Positions 1-10,789 of a stretch of DNA of 27,933 bases are shown here, one piece after another. The position numbers were made by a program, and so were the translations under genes. Positions within the stretch are counted from its first letter, which is position 1; every line of letters starts with the position of its first letter. Location: the NCBI GenBank assembly GCA_013054445.1, contig JAAMPI010000698.1, forward strand, positions 1 to 27,933, read 5' to 3'. The notes below the pieces were generated by a model. That model made no database searches. It was not told the DNA's origin and was given only the letters and a program-made list of their open reading frames with translations. This stretch comes from Cudoniella acicularis. Lineage: Eukaryota > Ascomycota > Leotiomycetes > Helotiales > Helotiaceae.

Positions 1-3000
1 TTATTACTATTCCTTATCTTTTATAGAAACCGTAATACGAGAAAGAGTATAGAAGGACAAATATAACCTAAAAGGAAAGGAGTTTAAATAGACGTTAATT
101 TGACTTAAAGAGAGGAAGCTACGCTGCCCGAGAACACGTCTTTTATCCTCCTTCGCGTAGGTCACGTGTCTACGACCACGTGACCACCTAGCGACCGACT
201 GACTTCCCTACTACAAGAGCTTAGCTAAAACCTAGTACCTATTCTAATCTCGGTATACTTAATAAAATAAAGCCTATATTTAAGCCATTCCTAATTCTAC
301 TTTTCTATAACGCTTTTAGAGTCTTATAGACCTTATTACTAAGAATTAAGTATTTATAAAGAGAATAGAGATATTAATACTTTTATATACGTATATAATT
401 TCGAGCGCCTCTTTAAAGTCGATTATCTAGTTATTCTTATCGAGTAAGAATAGCTTTTACCTACTATAAAGGGATTCTAGGAAGGTATAGGCCTAGATAT
501 TCTAATTATATATAAAGAGCGTAGCTAGGATAATTTCTCTAAGCTATAGAGCTAACTTAATAAGAGTTATATATTAGGATAGTCTTTTAATATCTATATT
601 TATAATGTCTTTATCCGCTATAATAATAGTATAGCTATTATTAAAGATTCTATTAATATAAGAAATAGCTTTACGCCGTAATATATTATCGCTTAGGATA
701 TATATAGTATCTATCTAGTATAAATCATAGTCTAAGCCTTCGGCTATACTAGAATACCGTTTATATAAGTAGGTATTAAAACCTATAATCTTATTATATA
801 CTTTTATCTCTTCTAGCCTACCGCCTTAACTATAACTCTAGATATATAAAATACTAAGCGTTTTTATAGATATCTCTTTATATCTTAGCCGCCTTATATT
901 GCTTGTTTTTATATATACTACTCTTACGCCTTATACACGCTTATAGGATTCTGCTTCTTAGAACATTAGTTTATATACGTAGCTTTTAGTATCGTATACC
1001 TATTTACTCGGTCTTCTTTTACTAACGAACCTACGATAATATAAAGGTAATATTCTATTATAAATAGTATTATCTATTTTATTTAATCTCTTAATATATC
1101 TATTAATATTAAGAATTATAAGATACGCTTAGAGCTTATAAAAAGTTTAATAGGATATAATAAATATATTAATATTAGTATTTTATTATTAAACTTTATA
1201 TTAAATCTTTAATAGAATCTTTTAAAGTCGAGTATTTTAGAGCTTATATTATTTCTTAGGACTTCGTATACCTAATTATATATATAATCTATCTTTTTTA
1301 TCTTATTATAATAATATAATTTAATATAATTTAAGAGACTCGTTAGTATAAGTCTTAGCGTTGTTTTATCTAGATTAAAACCTTTTAAAAGATAGGATTT
1401 TACTATATACTAGAGATATAACATAACCGATCGCTATTAGGTTAACTATAAAAACATAACAACTACGTACTAGCCTTATTTGTTATGTTCTTACTTAGTA
1501 AAACAGTACGCAGTATAGAGAAAACTAGCGAGAAGATTAATAAACTAAAGGAAACCGTGTTTATTAGTACTTTTTATTAAATCCTTACCGGCTAGCTATA
1601 GAGAAATATATATAACACTCGTACTAATTAGAATCGCCTTAGGTCTATTATTCTATTTCAACGATACTTTAAGTATTAGCTAAGCTATAGGGTGTCTGTC
1701 TATTACGACTAAACTTACTAGGTCCCTTTCTATTATTAAGAGGCTTAAACTTTAGATTAGATAAGCTTAGTAGTAAGCGATTTAAAATCTAGGAGATATT
1801 ATATATAATGTCGTCTTTATTATTATATATCTATATTATGTCTTTAGGAAACACAAATAAACACTCTATATCTATTACGAGTAGAATATTAAATTCAGAC
1901 ACCGGATACCTATTACTTTACGTAACACGATAGAAACGCCTATAACTTTCTATAAGAGTGTTCTCTTATACTACGGCAAGATATATTTTTCGATACTAAA
2001 GAATATATTAAAAAGTCGATATATTAACTCCGTATCGTAATAGTCCCTAGGATAATCGTAATAGGATTAGTGTTCTTACCTAGTCTTATTTATATTTTAG
2101 CTATATGTTTTATACTCGATTAATATTATAGAGATACTTAGATATATCTTCTTATAGAAAATAGAGGTTAGAGCTAGAGCGAGACATATAATACTAGGTT
2201 AGGATTCGGACTATTTAAAGAAATATTAATTATCTCTATTTAGACTAAGAGTTATAGTTCTACGGAAGCTACGTAGCCTATATATATACGCTAAGACGCT
2301 GAGTAAGCTATAAATAAACAGTAAAACAGCTACTAATTTCTAATATACTCTGTCGAAGGCTATAAGGCTCTTTAGGGCTAAGTTTATATAGACATTAATT
2401 ATACTAACCTCTTTAAGATACTAAGGCTATATTACGACTACTTCGTAATAACCGTATTATAGTATAGTATTAGCCTCGCGGTATATTATTATAAGAAAAA
2501 GGTATTTTCCTACTATCGATAAAAAGCCTAGAATTTTTACGATTTACGTATAATTAGCTATTACTAGTATACGTATAACTGTCGCCCGTAGCTCTTTTAA
2601 CGTAATTAATCCCTAATTAGTATTCTACTAAAGTCTATTAATATTAAATTTTTTAATATACTTAATTAGTACGTTAAATAAAGAATTAGTAGCCTTAAAA
2701 ATTTCCCTAATATCTCTTATTTATTATAAGTTAAGATATAAATTTTTTAAAAGCTTTAATATATAAATTTATTATTTTATATTTCTTATATTATAGTAGG
2801 GTTCTGTGTCACGTGCCGTAGCACGCGACTATATTCATGTATATAAGGTCTCTCCGTCTCTCCTTCTCGGGGAATAACAACTATCCTTCTTAGAGATTCG
2901 AGTCTTTTAGTTATTAGTTTTTAAGAGTCTATTTTAGAGGCCTCTCGTCCCTCTATAATATTTCTATTAAATATTTATAATATACTAACTGTTTATATTA

Positions 3001-3050
3001 TATGCCTTTTTTCGTATTACTATAAGAGTAAGCAGCAGTTAGTAGCTTGT
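1..3050. repeat. RIP-degraded AT-rich repeat island
   Basis: About 3 kb of very AT-rich DNA dominated by TA and AT steps, with CpA and TpG nearly absent over long stretches (for example 541-660) while CpG persists. That dinucleotide pattern is the known signature of repeat-induced point mutation, which acts on duplicated DNA such as transposons in Pezizomycotina. No open reading frame longer than about 60 codons survives, so the element type cannot be read. CACGTG-containing near-palindromes lie near both ends (161-184 and 2808-2829). The change to ordinary composition occurs around 3005-3050. Inferred to be a dead transposon or nested transposons. Confidence 0.85.
2797..2900 (+). repeat. Possible LTR-like segment in the RIP island
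   Basis: This part has a CACGTG near-palindrome (2808-2829), a TATA-like TATATAAGG (2840-2848), and then a pyrimidine-rich CTCTCC/CTTCTCGGG stretch. That order resembles the promoter part of fungal retrotransposon LTRs. The reverse complement of 90-190 shows a similar order (CACGTG, ATAAAAG, TTCTCGGG). No defined LTR ends, target-site duplication or primer-binding site could be fixed, so this is a weak call. Confidence 0.25.
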
Positions 3051-3182
3051 TTTTCCTTATTTAATAAGGTAAAAGCATATAAGATCACAAGAACATGTTA
3101 GAATATGTCGCACCTAGTACAAATCCATTTTTTACAGCTACGCTTAAGAAGGTCGCGCATAAAAAGATAGGTTTAGAAGTTA

Positions 3183-4517
3183 CTAACTTTCAACTATAGA
3201 CTTTCTCAAAGGTGCTATTTCCTTCCAAATCTTTAGTGCTTCTTTAGTTCTTGAAGCGTTTCCTGTCACCCAACGTTTGTCTCGCCTATCTAAAGACTTT
3301 TCCAGTCCCACTATAAAGTCTAAAGTATTCGTACCCGCCAGGTATGACAGCCAAACTTGTCGTCGTGGTGTAGGTTGAAGGATATTATCCATCCACACCT
3401 CAATCGGATTTTGTTTCCACAGTTGTATTGCCCCTAACATAGGAGTACGACCAGAAAATTCGAAGGTTGTCACGCTGATATCGATGCCCGCTTCAGTGAT
3501 CCACTCCCTCACCACAGATTTCTCGGAATAAACGGCTTTCTCCCAAATCCAACATGAAATTACTAGAATAAGCATTCCAATACCATCCCAGCCTTTCTGT
3601 GAAGCAACATAGGTCATGGATAGGAGTTGGAGAAGTTCAAGGGTGGCAAAAATTGATGCAAGGACCTTGGTACTGGTGTCCCCGAGTTTCCCAGATATCG
3701 AATAGATCATGGACTTGTTGAGAATACCGTCGACAATGCCGCGATCTCCAGCAAAGAGGTACCAAGTTGTGGCATTATTGTGCAAACTAGTAAGCATGCA
3801 TGCTTGACCCAGCTCATTAGGGTCTAAGAATCGACCGGGGCGTTGGATTCGGACAAGCTGGCAGCATACTTGAATACAAGCACTTGTGAGGATTGCAACC
3901 GCAGTACCTAAGAGCCCGAAGAAGACCGCGACGACAGCGCAAGCCATTAGGCCGGAGATCATAACGATTTTAAATGTAGCAGCAAAATGCCAGCGCAGAA
4001 GTTTGTCGGTGATGGTTCGGGGAACATTAGTCCGTGAGTACTGGAATACATGGAGTGTTTGGTACCGTCGAAATTCAGGTTGATGCTTGATACTCAGATC
4101 TTTTGGAGGAGAGGTGGGCCCAGAATCTGGTGTTGTGGATTCAACAGATATCGGCTTCCGTCCTTTTGTAGCGTAAGATGTAATCAGAGCACTGGCAGCC
4201 CCATTCGCACAAGTGAATGTGCCCCCGAAGTTGGCGTCCCAGACTTCTTTCTTCAGTTCACTTATAGAACATACCCGGTCGAGGTAATCCGAACCTTCAT
4301 TCAATAGGCTTGCTACGCTTCCCAAAATGCCAAGTTTAGGGAAAAGTCCAATGTAGAGCCTTCCTGTGAGTGAAGTTTTCCCTACAAGGGTATGCGAAAA
4401 CTTATAACTGGCCAGGTAGATGACCAGGGGTATGATTGCTGCCCATTCGAAAAAAAATGTCTGGTGCTGTCGCGACAATAAAGAACGGCTTGAGACCTGT
4501 GGTTCCCCATTCCGCAT
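3183..4517 (-). CDS. Multi-pass membrane protein of unknown function
   Basis: A single-exon frame of 444 aa when started at the ATG at 4517. The open frame reaches 4568 but begins there with GTG directly after a TAA stop, so the ATG is preferred. Hydrophobic segments suitable for membrane helices lie at about residues 21-38, 54-72, 183-219 (long enough for two passes), 286-305 and 311-327. A soluble, Pro/Ser-rich loop (about 120-165) separates the second and third. The tail is charged. I recognise no catalytic motif or named family; it reads like one of the many fungal membrane proteins without annotation. It is transcribed away from the HET-domain gene at 4943, with 425 bp between the start codons. 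Base composition is ordinary, unlike the RIP island that begins about 130 bp beyond its stop codon. It appears intact. Confidence 0.75.
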   Translation of the reverse strand: MRNGEPQVSSRSLLSRQHQTFFFEWAAIIPLVIYLASYKFSHTLVGKTSLTGRLYIGLFPKLGILGSVASLLNEGSDYLDRVCSISELKKEVWDANFGGTFTCANGAASALITSYATKGRKPISVESTTPDSGPTSPPKDLSIKHQPEFRRYQTLHVFQYSRTNVPRTITDKLLRWHFAATFKIVMISGLMACAVVAVFFGLLGTAVAILTSACIQVCCQLVRIQRPGRFLDPNELGQACMLTSLHNNATTWYLFAGDRGIVDGILNKSMIYSISGKLGDTSTKVLASIFATLELLQLLSMTYVASQKGWDGIGMLILVISCWIWEKAVYSEKSVVREWITEAGIDISVTTFEFSGRTPMLGAIQLWKQNPIEVWMDNILQPTPRRQVWLSYLAGTNTLDFIVGLEKSLDRRDKRWVTGNASRTKEALKIWKEIAPLRKSIVES

Positions 4518-4942
4518 GGCTAGGCTTACTTCCGGATGACATGATTTAAAGAGTTGAATCGAACTCACTTAATAAAAGCTAGAATATTGAAGGGCACTGG
4601 TCTGACCTGAGCGATGGGTACCTTTGGATCTGGATTGAGGATTCGGGGAGGCAAATGCCCTATTTTACGGGACTTGAAAATTTTTGGTTTTGGGCTTCAC
4701 TAGCTTTCTACACTTTCATAATAGAGTCGCACCTACATAAACCATACAAACACCAGCATATTTGGAAGTGTAGCCTATTATAGGCACACAGCCGCCTCGT
4801 TATGGTCGTCACGGGATGAGCTGAAAAACAAATTATAGGCAACAGCTCGCAAAACTACTGAAAATCAACTTCGTCTTTAATATGCAAGGAAAATTCCTAA
4901 ACTAGGTTTTCCCGTCTCGCTTTACCAATTCCAGCGGTAACG
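4518..4942. promoter_or_regulatory. Shared divergent intergenic region
   Basis: This 425 bp interval separates two start codons in head-to-head orientation and must hold promoter elements for both the membrane-protein gene and the HET gene. No convincing TATA box or repeated operator-like site was seen. Co-regulation is an inference from geometry only. Confidence 0.4.
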
Positions 4943-7691
4943 ATGTCTAATACAAATATTCAGTCTCTCGACGAATTTTCCCCACAACAGAGGGGCCAGA
5001 TTCGTGGAACAATTGTGGAAGTGTTGAGCACACTTCCACGATCACAGCGGGAACGACCACTATCCTTCAACGACAATGCCGACTTTCTCTATGATCCATC
5101 CCCATGTCGACTGGATCCATGTCGCACTGATGAAATTTGTTATTCGCTGCATAGGACCGCGGTCCAACCGCTGGCAAGGCTGCAGGCAGTAGACAACATT
5201 ACTGCGAAACTTTTTGAGCATTGGTTTGTCCCTTGGGGATCGTGGGTTCCTTCGGAGGAAGTGCTCGCCAATTCTGCTTACAATTTGATTTTGCGAATGC
5301 CGTCACAAGCATTAAGTCTTCACACTGAGCATCATAATGAAGCGGCCGGAGTACAAGATGATCACAATGGCTTTGACTATTATCCAAGGGCTGAAACAGA
5401 AGGTTTCATTGACCAAAACGTTGCTCGCATGGCTTTACGAGTATGCATTCTACTTGATAGGCCACGACAAGCCGGGAGGCAGGGAGAGCCTTATTGGGCT
5501 ATGGCTCAAGTTACTGAAGATATTGCGTTGCTCCTCGATGCTGCAGAAAGAATATCAACCAAGTCAAAATTTATGACCCAGGAAAATAGAGAGGGTTGGG
5601 TTTTCGTCAAGTCTTTTTTGTGGCGTAGCTTGCAACGACTATTTATGCTCTGGACGTGGTCTGTTGCTACGTTGACTACCAGAGATGGATACGAATTCGG
5701 ACTCGTTGTAAAGCACAGAAGTCAACAAGAGCGAATACGGCCTATTGTACTTTCACAGATTTCACTCCACAACGAAGATATTCTGAAGATGAGACCAGAA
5801 TCGTTATGCCCTTGGGCGTTCCAGCTTCTAAGGAATGATGGATTTTCACTTTGCGTCGATATTCGGCGTCCTCTTGCTAGGTATATGATCCACCAACATA
5901 TCGGACTTCAGCCTAATTTTACTTTGTAGTTACGCAACCATTTTTGGTGATCGCCCCCCTAGATGCCGAACAAATCCACAAGACCAACGGGTTTGTGATG
6001 GAACAAGCTTCGAAAAGTGCGGAAGATTTGTTGGTGCAAAGGTCATTCGACAGTCAAGTCATGAATGCAGTTCGAAAGATTGTTCCAAACTCTTCTGGGA
6101 CGAGGACTCATATTGTGCTTTTCAGACGCCAGTAGTCAGCACCTATCACACAACAAGTGCACGATTAAAGTACACTGAATTGAGCGACAAGACCCTCTCC
6201 ATTTCGCACGTCTGGAGCCATGGCCAGGGAGGACGGCCGGAAACTGGATTCAATACCTGCCTGCACGATCGATATGTGAAAGTTGCGAAAGCGTTGGGTT
6301 GTGACTCGTATTGGATGGACACGCCATGTATACCAACAGAAACATCTCTCCGCAAAAAAGCAATTGCAAATATCAATCACATATTTATGAACAGTAAAGC
6401 AACTCTGGTCTGCGATCGGGATCTCATGGAGATCGATATCTCTCTTTTGAAGAACGAAATAGCGACTTCAGCTACGGTTAGACTTAGTGAGGCTGTGCTG
6501 ATTGCGCTGCTGGTTTGCGACTGGAATGTTCGTGGCTGGACCTTCTTGGAAGCGATAAGAGGCAAGCAGGCTTTATACTTGCTGTGCAAGAATAGCGAAG
6601 TGTGTGCTTTATCAGAGCTGCTCAGATGTGTCTCCACTCATGGCAGCCTAGAACTTGCCAACCTCTTTCTTGCAGCTGCACACCTCCTCCCGCTACCCCA
6701 AGAACTTGTGGCATCCCACAAGGCAAATCGATATGGTAACTCATTAATGTTCTTTGATTCGATTGAAGAAGCTGGTACAGTCCTAAGCCGCCGTCCAGCA
6801 TCACGGCCTGACGATAATTTGGTAATCTGGTCTTTGCTTTTCTTTGATGCAGGATATAATTTCAACCTTCAGGAATCGGACCTTGATAGGAATAATCCTG
6901 AAGCTAGCCGAGGAGTCAGAGATGCCGCCCATCACTCTGCGAAAGAGATGTGGAAAAGTCAATACAGTGTGTGTACAAGCTATCTAGTGTCTAGTGCACC
7001 AAGAATACCGGGCACTAGGGGGTTGGGCTGGGCGCCTTGCTCGCCAGTTCCCGATGAAGTGGATGTGAGTCAGGGCCTTAGGAGGTACTACCCCTATGAG
7101 GACATTGGAGGTGAGGTTACGAGAGGATATATAAGGCACAGTGGCCTTGTAGCAGAGTGGCTCACATGCTTGTTTCTTGGTGAAATCGGCTTAGGTGTCT
7201 CTTCAGAAACTCCCTTAGGATCTCAGTTTGACATCGGCGACAATTCACATCAGCAGCTGGAAGATACAGAGGACTGGTATCATCCCCTAGACCCACTTGA
7301 CATATTGAGCCGTCCCTTCAATACCACCAAGGACGACCAACGATTGAGAGGCATCTACCAATTGAGTGCAGTAGCTAGATTTAGGTTGATGCTGGAAAAT
7401 ATCCGCCTTTCTTGGATTTCAAACGCAACACTGATTGAGTTACACAAAATCTCAGCAGCTTACCTGTCTGGTTTTCGTTGGGGTATTCTTCTACGGCCTT
7501 CTGCTGTGCCTTGGCACCATTCTAAATATTTAGATCCGTATCCATTAGTCTATGAGGCTAATCCGAAGGCACCTCTTATAGTGGTTTGTGGATCAAACGA
7601 TGGCTGCCAGTGGGTATGGAAAGGGATTCATCATTGGGACCCAACTATCGACTTACCTACCTTCAGCCTCAGAAAAATATTAATAATATAA
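4943..7691 (+). CDS. HET-domain (heterokaryon incompatibility) protein
   Basis: The product carries a HET domain, a fungal domain linked to self/non-self recognition and incompatibility cell death. Starting at the ATG at 4943, frame 2 is open to a TAG at 5927-5929. A second frame, open from 5889 to the TAA at 7689-7691, carries the HET motifs. A GTATAT..CCTAG intron at 5881-5962 (82 nt, with CTAAT at 5914-5918) joins the two in frame and gives about 888 aa; a frameshift is the alternative. On that model the HET blocks are SISHVWSHGQGG (about 392-403), CDSYWMDTPCIP (426-437) with LRKKAI after it, and WNVRGWTFLEAIRGK (500-514). The N-terminal ~310 residues match no domain I know. The second frame has no ATG before the HET motifs, supporting one spliced gene. 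The stop lies exactly where RIP-like DNA begins, so the native C-terminus may be lost. Confidence 0.8.
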
Positions 7692-7995
7692 CGTTATTTT
7701 GTTATATCTAAGTTATCTTATAGGTTTATAGTATATAGTTCCTATTAAAAGCTATTAAGCGATTACTCTTTTTCTACTAAAACATAGTCTTTATAAAGCT
7801 ATTTTATATTATAACGTATATAATAATAGATAAATAAATAATATATATAAAAGTTTATTAATTTAATATTATAAATACTTTTATATACTTAGAAACTTAA
7901 TAAAATATATTACTATTATTATATTCTTACGCTAATCTAGCTAAGTACTATATAGGATATCTATATATATTATGTCCTTAGGAAAACTAGTAGCT
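7692..7995. repeat. Short RIP-degraded repeat island
   Basis: About 300 bp of TA-rich DNA nearly free of CpA and TpG, like the large island at 1-3050. Its end (about 7950-7976) shares the pattern ATATCTATAT..ATTATGTCYTTAGGAAA with 1826-1852, so both islands probably hold pieces of the same element family. It starts immediately after the HET stop codon. Confidence 0.7.
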
Positions 7996-8029
7996 AGGAT
8001 AAAAACTTAAGATCTTAACTGTCACAGAC

Positions 8030-8108
8030 CTAGTTCGACGCNAGGATAGATTGACTTGATAGTAGTCGACGNAATGACTTGATTCGACGCTCGTCGATTC
8101 AATGACNN
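8030..8108. repeat. Low-complexity TCGACG/GACTTGAT patch with ambiguous bases
   Basis: The sequence repeats short words (GACTTGAT, TCGACG) and contains N at 8042, 8072 and 8107-8108. This is the only ambiguous sequence in the window and marks a poorly resolved assembly junction. The BTB fragment on the minus strand stops here. Confidence 0.6.
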
Positions 8109-8472
8109 GAGCGGGATGGTGGCAGCTCCAGTTTGCGCGAGGCTGATACCTTCGGAGAATCTGGGCTGGAGCATGATGGCAAAGAACATGGAGGCTGCGA
8201 TCATGAGGGCGGAGGAAACACGCATGTGGATCTCATCTTGAGGCTCTTCGTAGTCGTCGCCATCGTTTACGGAATTGTCCAAGCTATGCTCACCACTCCT
8301 GATTATATGTTAGCAGAGTTGAAGCGAAAGTAAAGTTGGGGTAGACTTGCGCAATGGAGCTGGTGTCCGAAATGTATGCAGAGCTGTACACGTCCGCGTC
8401 AGGCAGTGGTTTGTAGAGCACGAGGGTAAGATTGGCTGCGGCGTCAAAAATTATTGTCTCGATTGTAGACAT
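8109..8472 (-). pseudogene. BTB/POZ gene fragment, 3'-truncated (copy A)
   Basis: Read on the minus strand from the ATG at 8472. The product begins MSTIETIIFDAAANLTLVLY, which aligns with the FDPDGDLTLVLY start of the intact copies but has lost the DPDGDL acids. After a linker it reads HMRVSSALMIAASMFFAIML, then RFSEGISLA and ATIPL, matching the first half of the BTB core. A GTACAG..ATCAG intron at 8389-8299 (91 nt, with GCTAAC before the acceptor) would join the two frames in phase; a frameshift is the alternative. Homology ends at the N-containing patch at 8108, so the second half of the BTB and the C-terminal module are missing. The ASMFFAIML variant of ASPVFKAML also suggests decay. Whether the end is a biological truncation or an assembly gap cannot be told here. 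Confidence 0.65.
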
Positions 8473-9612
8473 GATGAATGCTTCGAGAAGGAAGGGTTGA
8501 CGTCCAAGAAGAGATCTTGTGTGGTGGGTTGACTTGGTCACTGTTATGTTGTGACAAAGATGATAGCGGAAGGTGAAAAGATCTTGACTCGGGCAGGGAG
8601 TATTAGCTTGTTGAGAAGGATAAGCTAGAGACTCTGCCTGCTAAGCGATTCACTCTGAGATTTGCAGATTCAATAGTTTATATTACAGCTTAGCCGAGAA
8701 AGAAGTTCTTTGGGCCGTCTAATAAAAGTGAATCACAGCTAGTGTCTTGGTGAAATCAACCGTGAGGTGAGGTGAATATTGTGTTTTAATAGCAGAAACG
8801 GTATACACCAGAGGCGGTAAAAACTATTCAATTTACAAATGGAGAAAGAGAAGTGTGTAGTGGTCATTTTATATCTCTAAAGTTCAACATTATCACCAAA
8901 AAAATAATATTTCAACGCCTTTTTCAATATTTCAACTCCTTTTCATAATTTACTGAACCGCAATTTTTGATTCCTTGCTCGCTACGATATTCATGTGGAA
9001 TAACCTTAACATGAGGCCTCTCGGAGGAAATTGGAAAGGGGCACAAGCGAGGCCTCCAAGAAAGGAGCAAATAGGGGTGGGACCAGGAGAAGAACACTGC
9101 AGCTACAAGTAGAAGCTGATCGCAGGGAAACATAAGTGTAACTATACCATATATCGGGGTGAGATGTATTAAAAAGCGTTACAGCTGCAAGTCTTTCTAA
9201 ATTTTGGCTGGTAAGCAGTCTTTAGGCAGATCACGTGATGATACTCCCTTGTCACTTTCAAGCTCGACATAGTGTGAAGAGATAGCCAATGTTTGATTGC
9301 ATGAGTCCGGGTAAGAGCCGCTGGGATTAAAGAGTTTCCCCCACTAATGTACACCTCCATACAATGATACTTCGCAATAATTTTGAACCCGACTCCGCAA
9401 TAACTACTCTAAATTGCCGAACTATGTTATATAAAATCATCCATCAAAAATTGCTGACCCGCTTTAATTTGTGTAGGAATCTTCTCGTCAGAAACCCTAA
9501 AATGAGTTGGCAAAACAATCCATCTGTCGACGAGGAGGTAGGAAGAGAAAAGATTATCCAAGTATCTTCGAACCCCGCTAGGCACCTTCCAAAAACTCGA
9601 AAAATTTGCTAC
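8473..9612. other. Intergenic region without a recognisable gene
   Basis: About 1.1 kb with only short, unconvincing open frames on both strands. It holds the probable promoter of copy A and the downstream side of copy B. The one structure seen is the two-unit tandem repeat at 8906-8945. Confidence 0.5.
8906..8945. repeat. Two-copy 20-nt tandem repeat
   Basis: AATATTTCAACGCCTTTTTC at 8906-8925 is followed directly by AATATTTCAACTCCTTTTCA at 8926-8945, differing at a few positions. No function is suggested. Confidence 0.6.
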
Positions 9613-10789
9613 TTACTCGAAATCCTTAATCCGCAGACCATTTAGGTGCGTTTCAATTCTCTTCAGCCCATTGTCAAGATTGGTTTTGATATTGTGGGCT
9701 TCATCAGTCATAGCGTAGTAAGAACCTTTTTCTTGAGAACAGTAGGATTTTATATGCAAGCCTCGCATTCTGTGCACAACTTCATCCCATGATATGTCGT
9801 AATAGGGCGACTCGGGAACAGGCCACAATTTAAGCCCGCATGCGCTTCGTATCATGGTTCCCAGCAGCAGAGCCTCGCATTCGGAACGATGCTTTGGGCA
9901 GTTGTCGGACTTTGATTCCTGGATGCCTGAGACTGTTGTTGCTAGAATTCTGAATGCGGCTTCAATTGACTGTGTTCTTTGCCTTTGCACAGAAGCTATT
10001 GATCGTTAGCCTTAGTGATTTACGGGCCTTTGGATCCTCATAGAATGAGATTCAATTACCTATGATTGCTTCTGGAAGAGGCAGCGTATCGAAGTCCTCT
10101 CCATAAACCAGTTCGAAACCATTCCCGTCACTTTGTTTCGTTGCAATAAACGTAGCCCAGGTGAACTCTGCTGACCTGCAAAAGACCCAAGTAATACAGA
10201 TCCATGACACAAGGTGCTTGCAGAATGTCTCCGGAATGCTTGGCTTTAAGGCGTCGATCCATGAATTGGCAAATAAATCAATGGATTCATGAAGTTCATA
10301 TTTATCAACCAAGATCGTTATCTTGGTAAGTAACGCAAGGCTTACTTGTCGTGGCACTGATTGGTTTTTGGCGTGAATGATGCTCATTATTATTGTGAAA
10401 GCATCTGGATCGTCTTCAGGAAGGGGTATTTGCACGCTTCCGAATTCTCGTAGACCGGCGCCTTCTCGAAAGCTATGCTTTAGCATAGCTTTGAACACGG
10501 GTGAGGCAAGAGTCAGGTGCTTCGAAGATACAAGCATGCGCACCTCGTACTCTTCATCAGGCTCTTTGGAGTCCCTACCCTGTGTGAGCTAAAATTTTGA
10601 AGGAATGTAAAATTCAGATACGTACAGATTGAGATCAAAACCGATTCCAAGCTCAGGTGTGAATTCCTTGCTTTCGTCTGGATAGTGGGTCAGAATGAAT
10701 GTCAAATCACCATCAGGATCAAAAATTTGCTCTTCGGTTTTCATGCGGGATTTCTGGGACGACGATTCTCCTGTTTGACCTGCTGGCAT
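9613..10789 (-). CDS. BTB/POZ domain protein (copy B), intact
   Basis: A three-exon model: 10789-10626, 10574-10060 and 9995-9613, giving about 353 aa. Intron 1 (10625-10575, GTACGT..GGTAG) could instead be 10621-10580; both keep frame. Intron 2 (10059-9996, 64 nt) has GTAATT, a GCTAAC branch site and CAATAG. The ATG at 10789 is used; a second Met lies at residue 16. FDPDGDLTFIL is at about 23-33, then a linker, then the BTB core from about residue 67: MLVSSKHLTLASPVFKAMLK, LPEDDPDAF, VPRQVSL and ILVDKYELHES. SWICITWVF follows, and PEAIIG marks the intron. The last exon has EALLLGTMIRS, KLWPVPESPYYDIS and GLRIKDFE. The expected LCD is CSQ here. BTB domains dimerise and often dock to cullin-3; that role is family inference. 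With copy A it is one of only two BTB copies on the minus strand. No break was seen. Confidence 0.85.

Noticed and set aside
1..3050. Attempt to name the transposon class of the RIP island
   Set aside because: RIP has removed all coding sense; no reverse transcriptase, integrase or transposase motif could be read with confidence.
6180..7691. HET frame treated as a separate gene starting at 6180
   Set aside because: The start is TTG, not ATG, and protein-like sequence continues upstream in the same frame, so it is taken as the 3' part of the 4943 gene.
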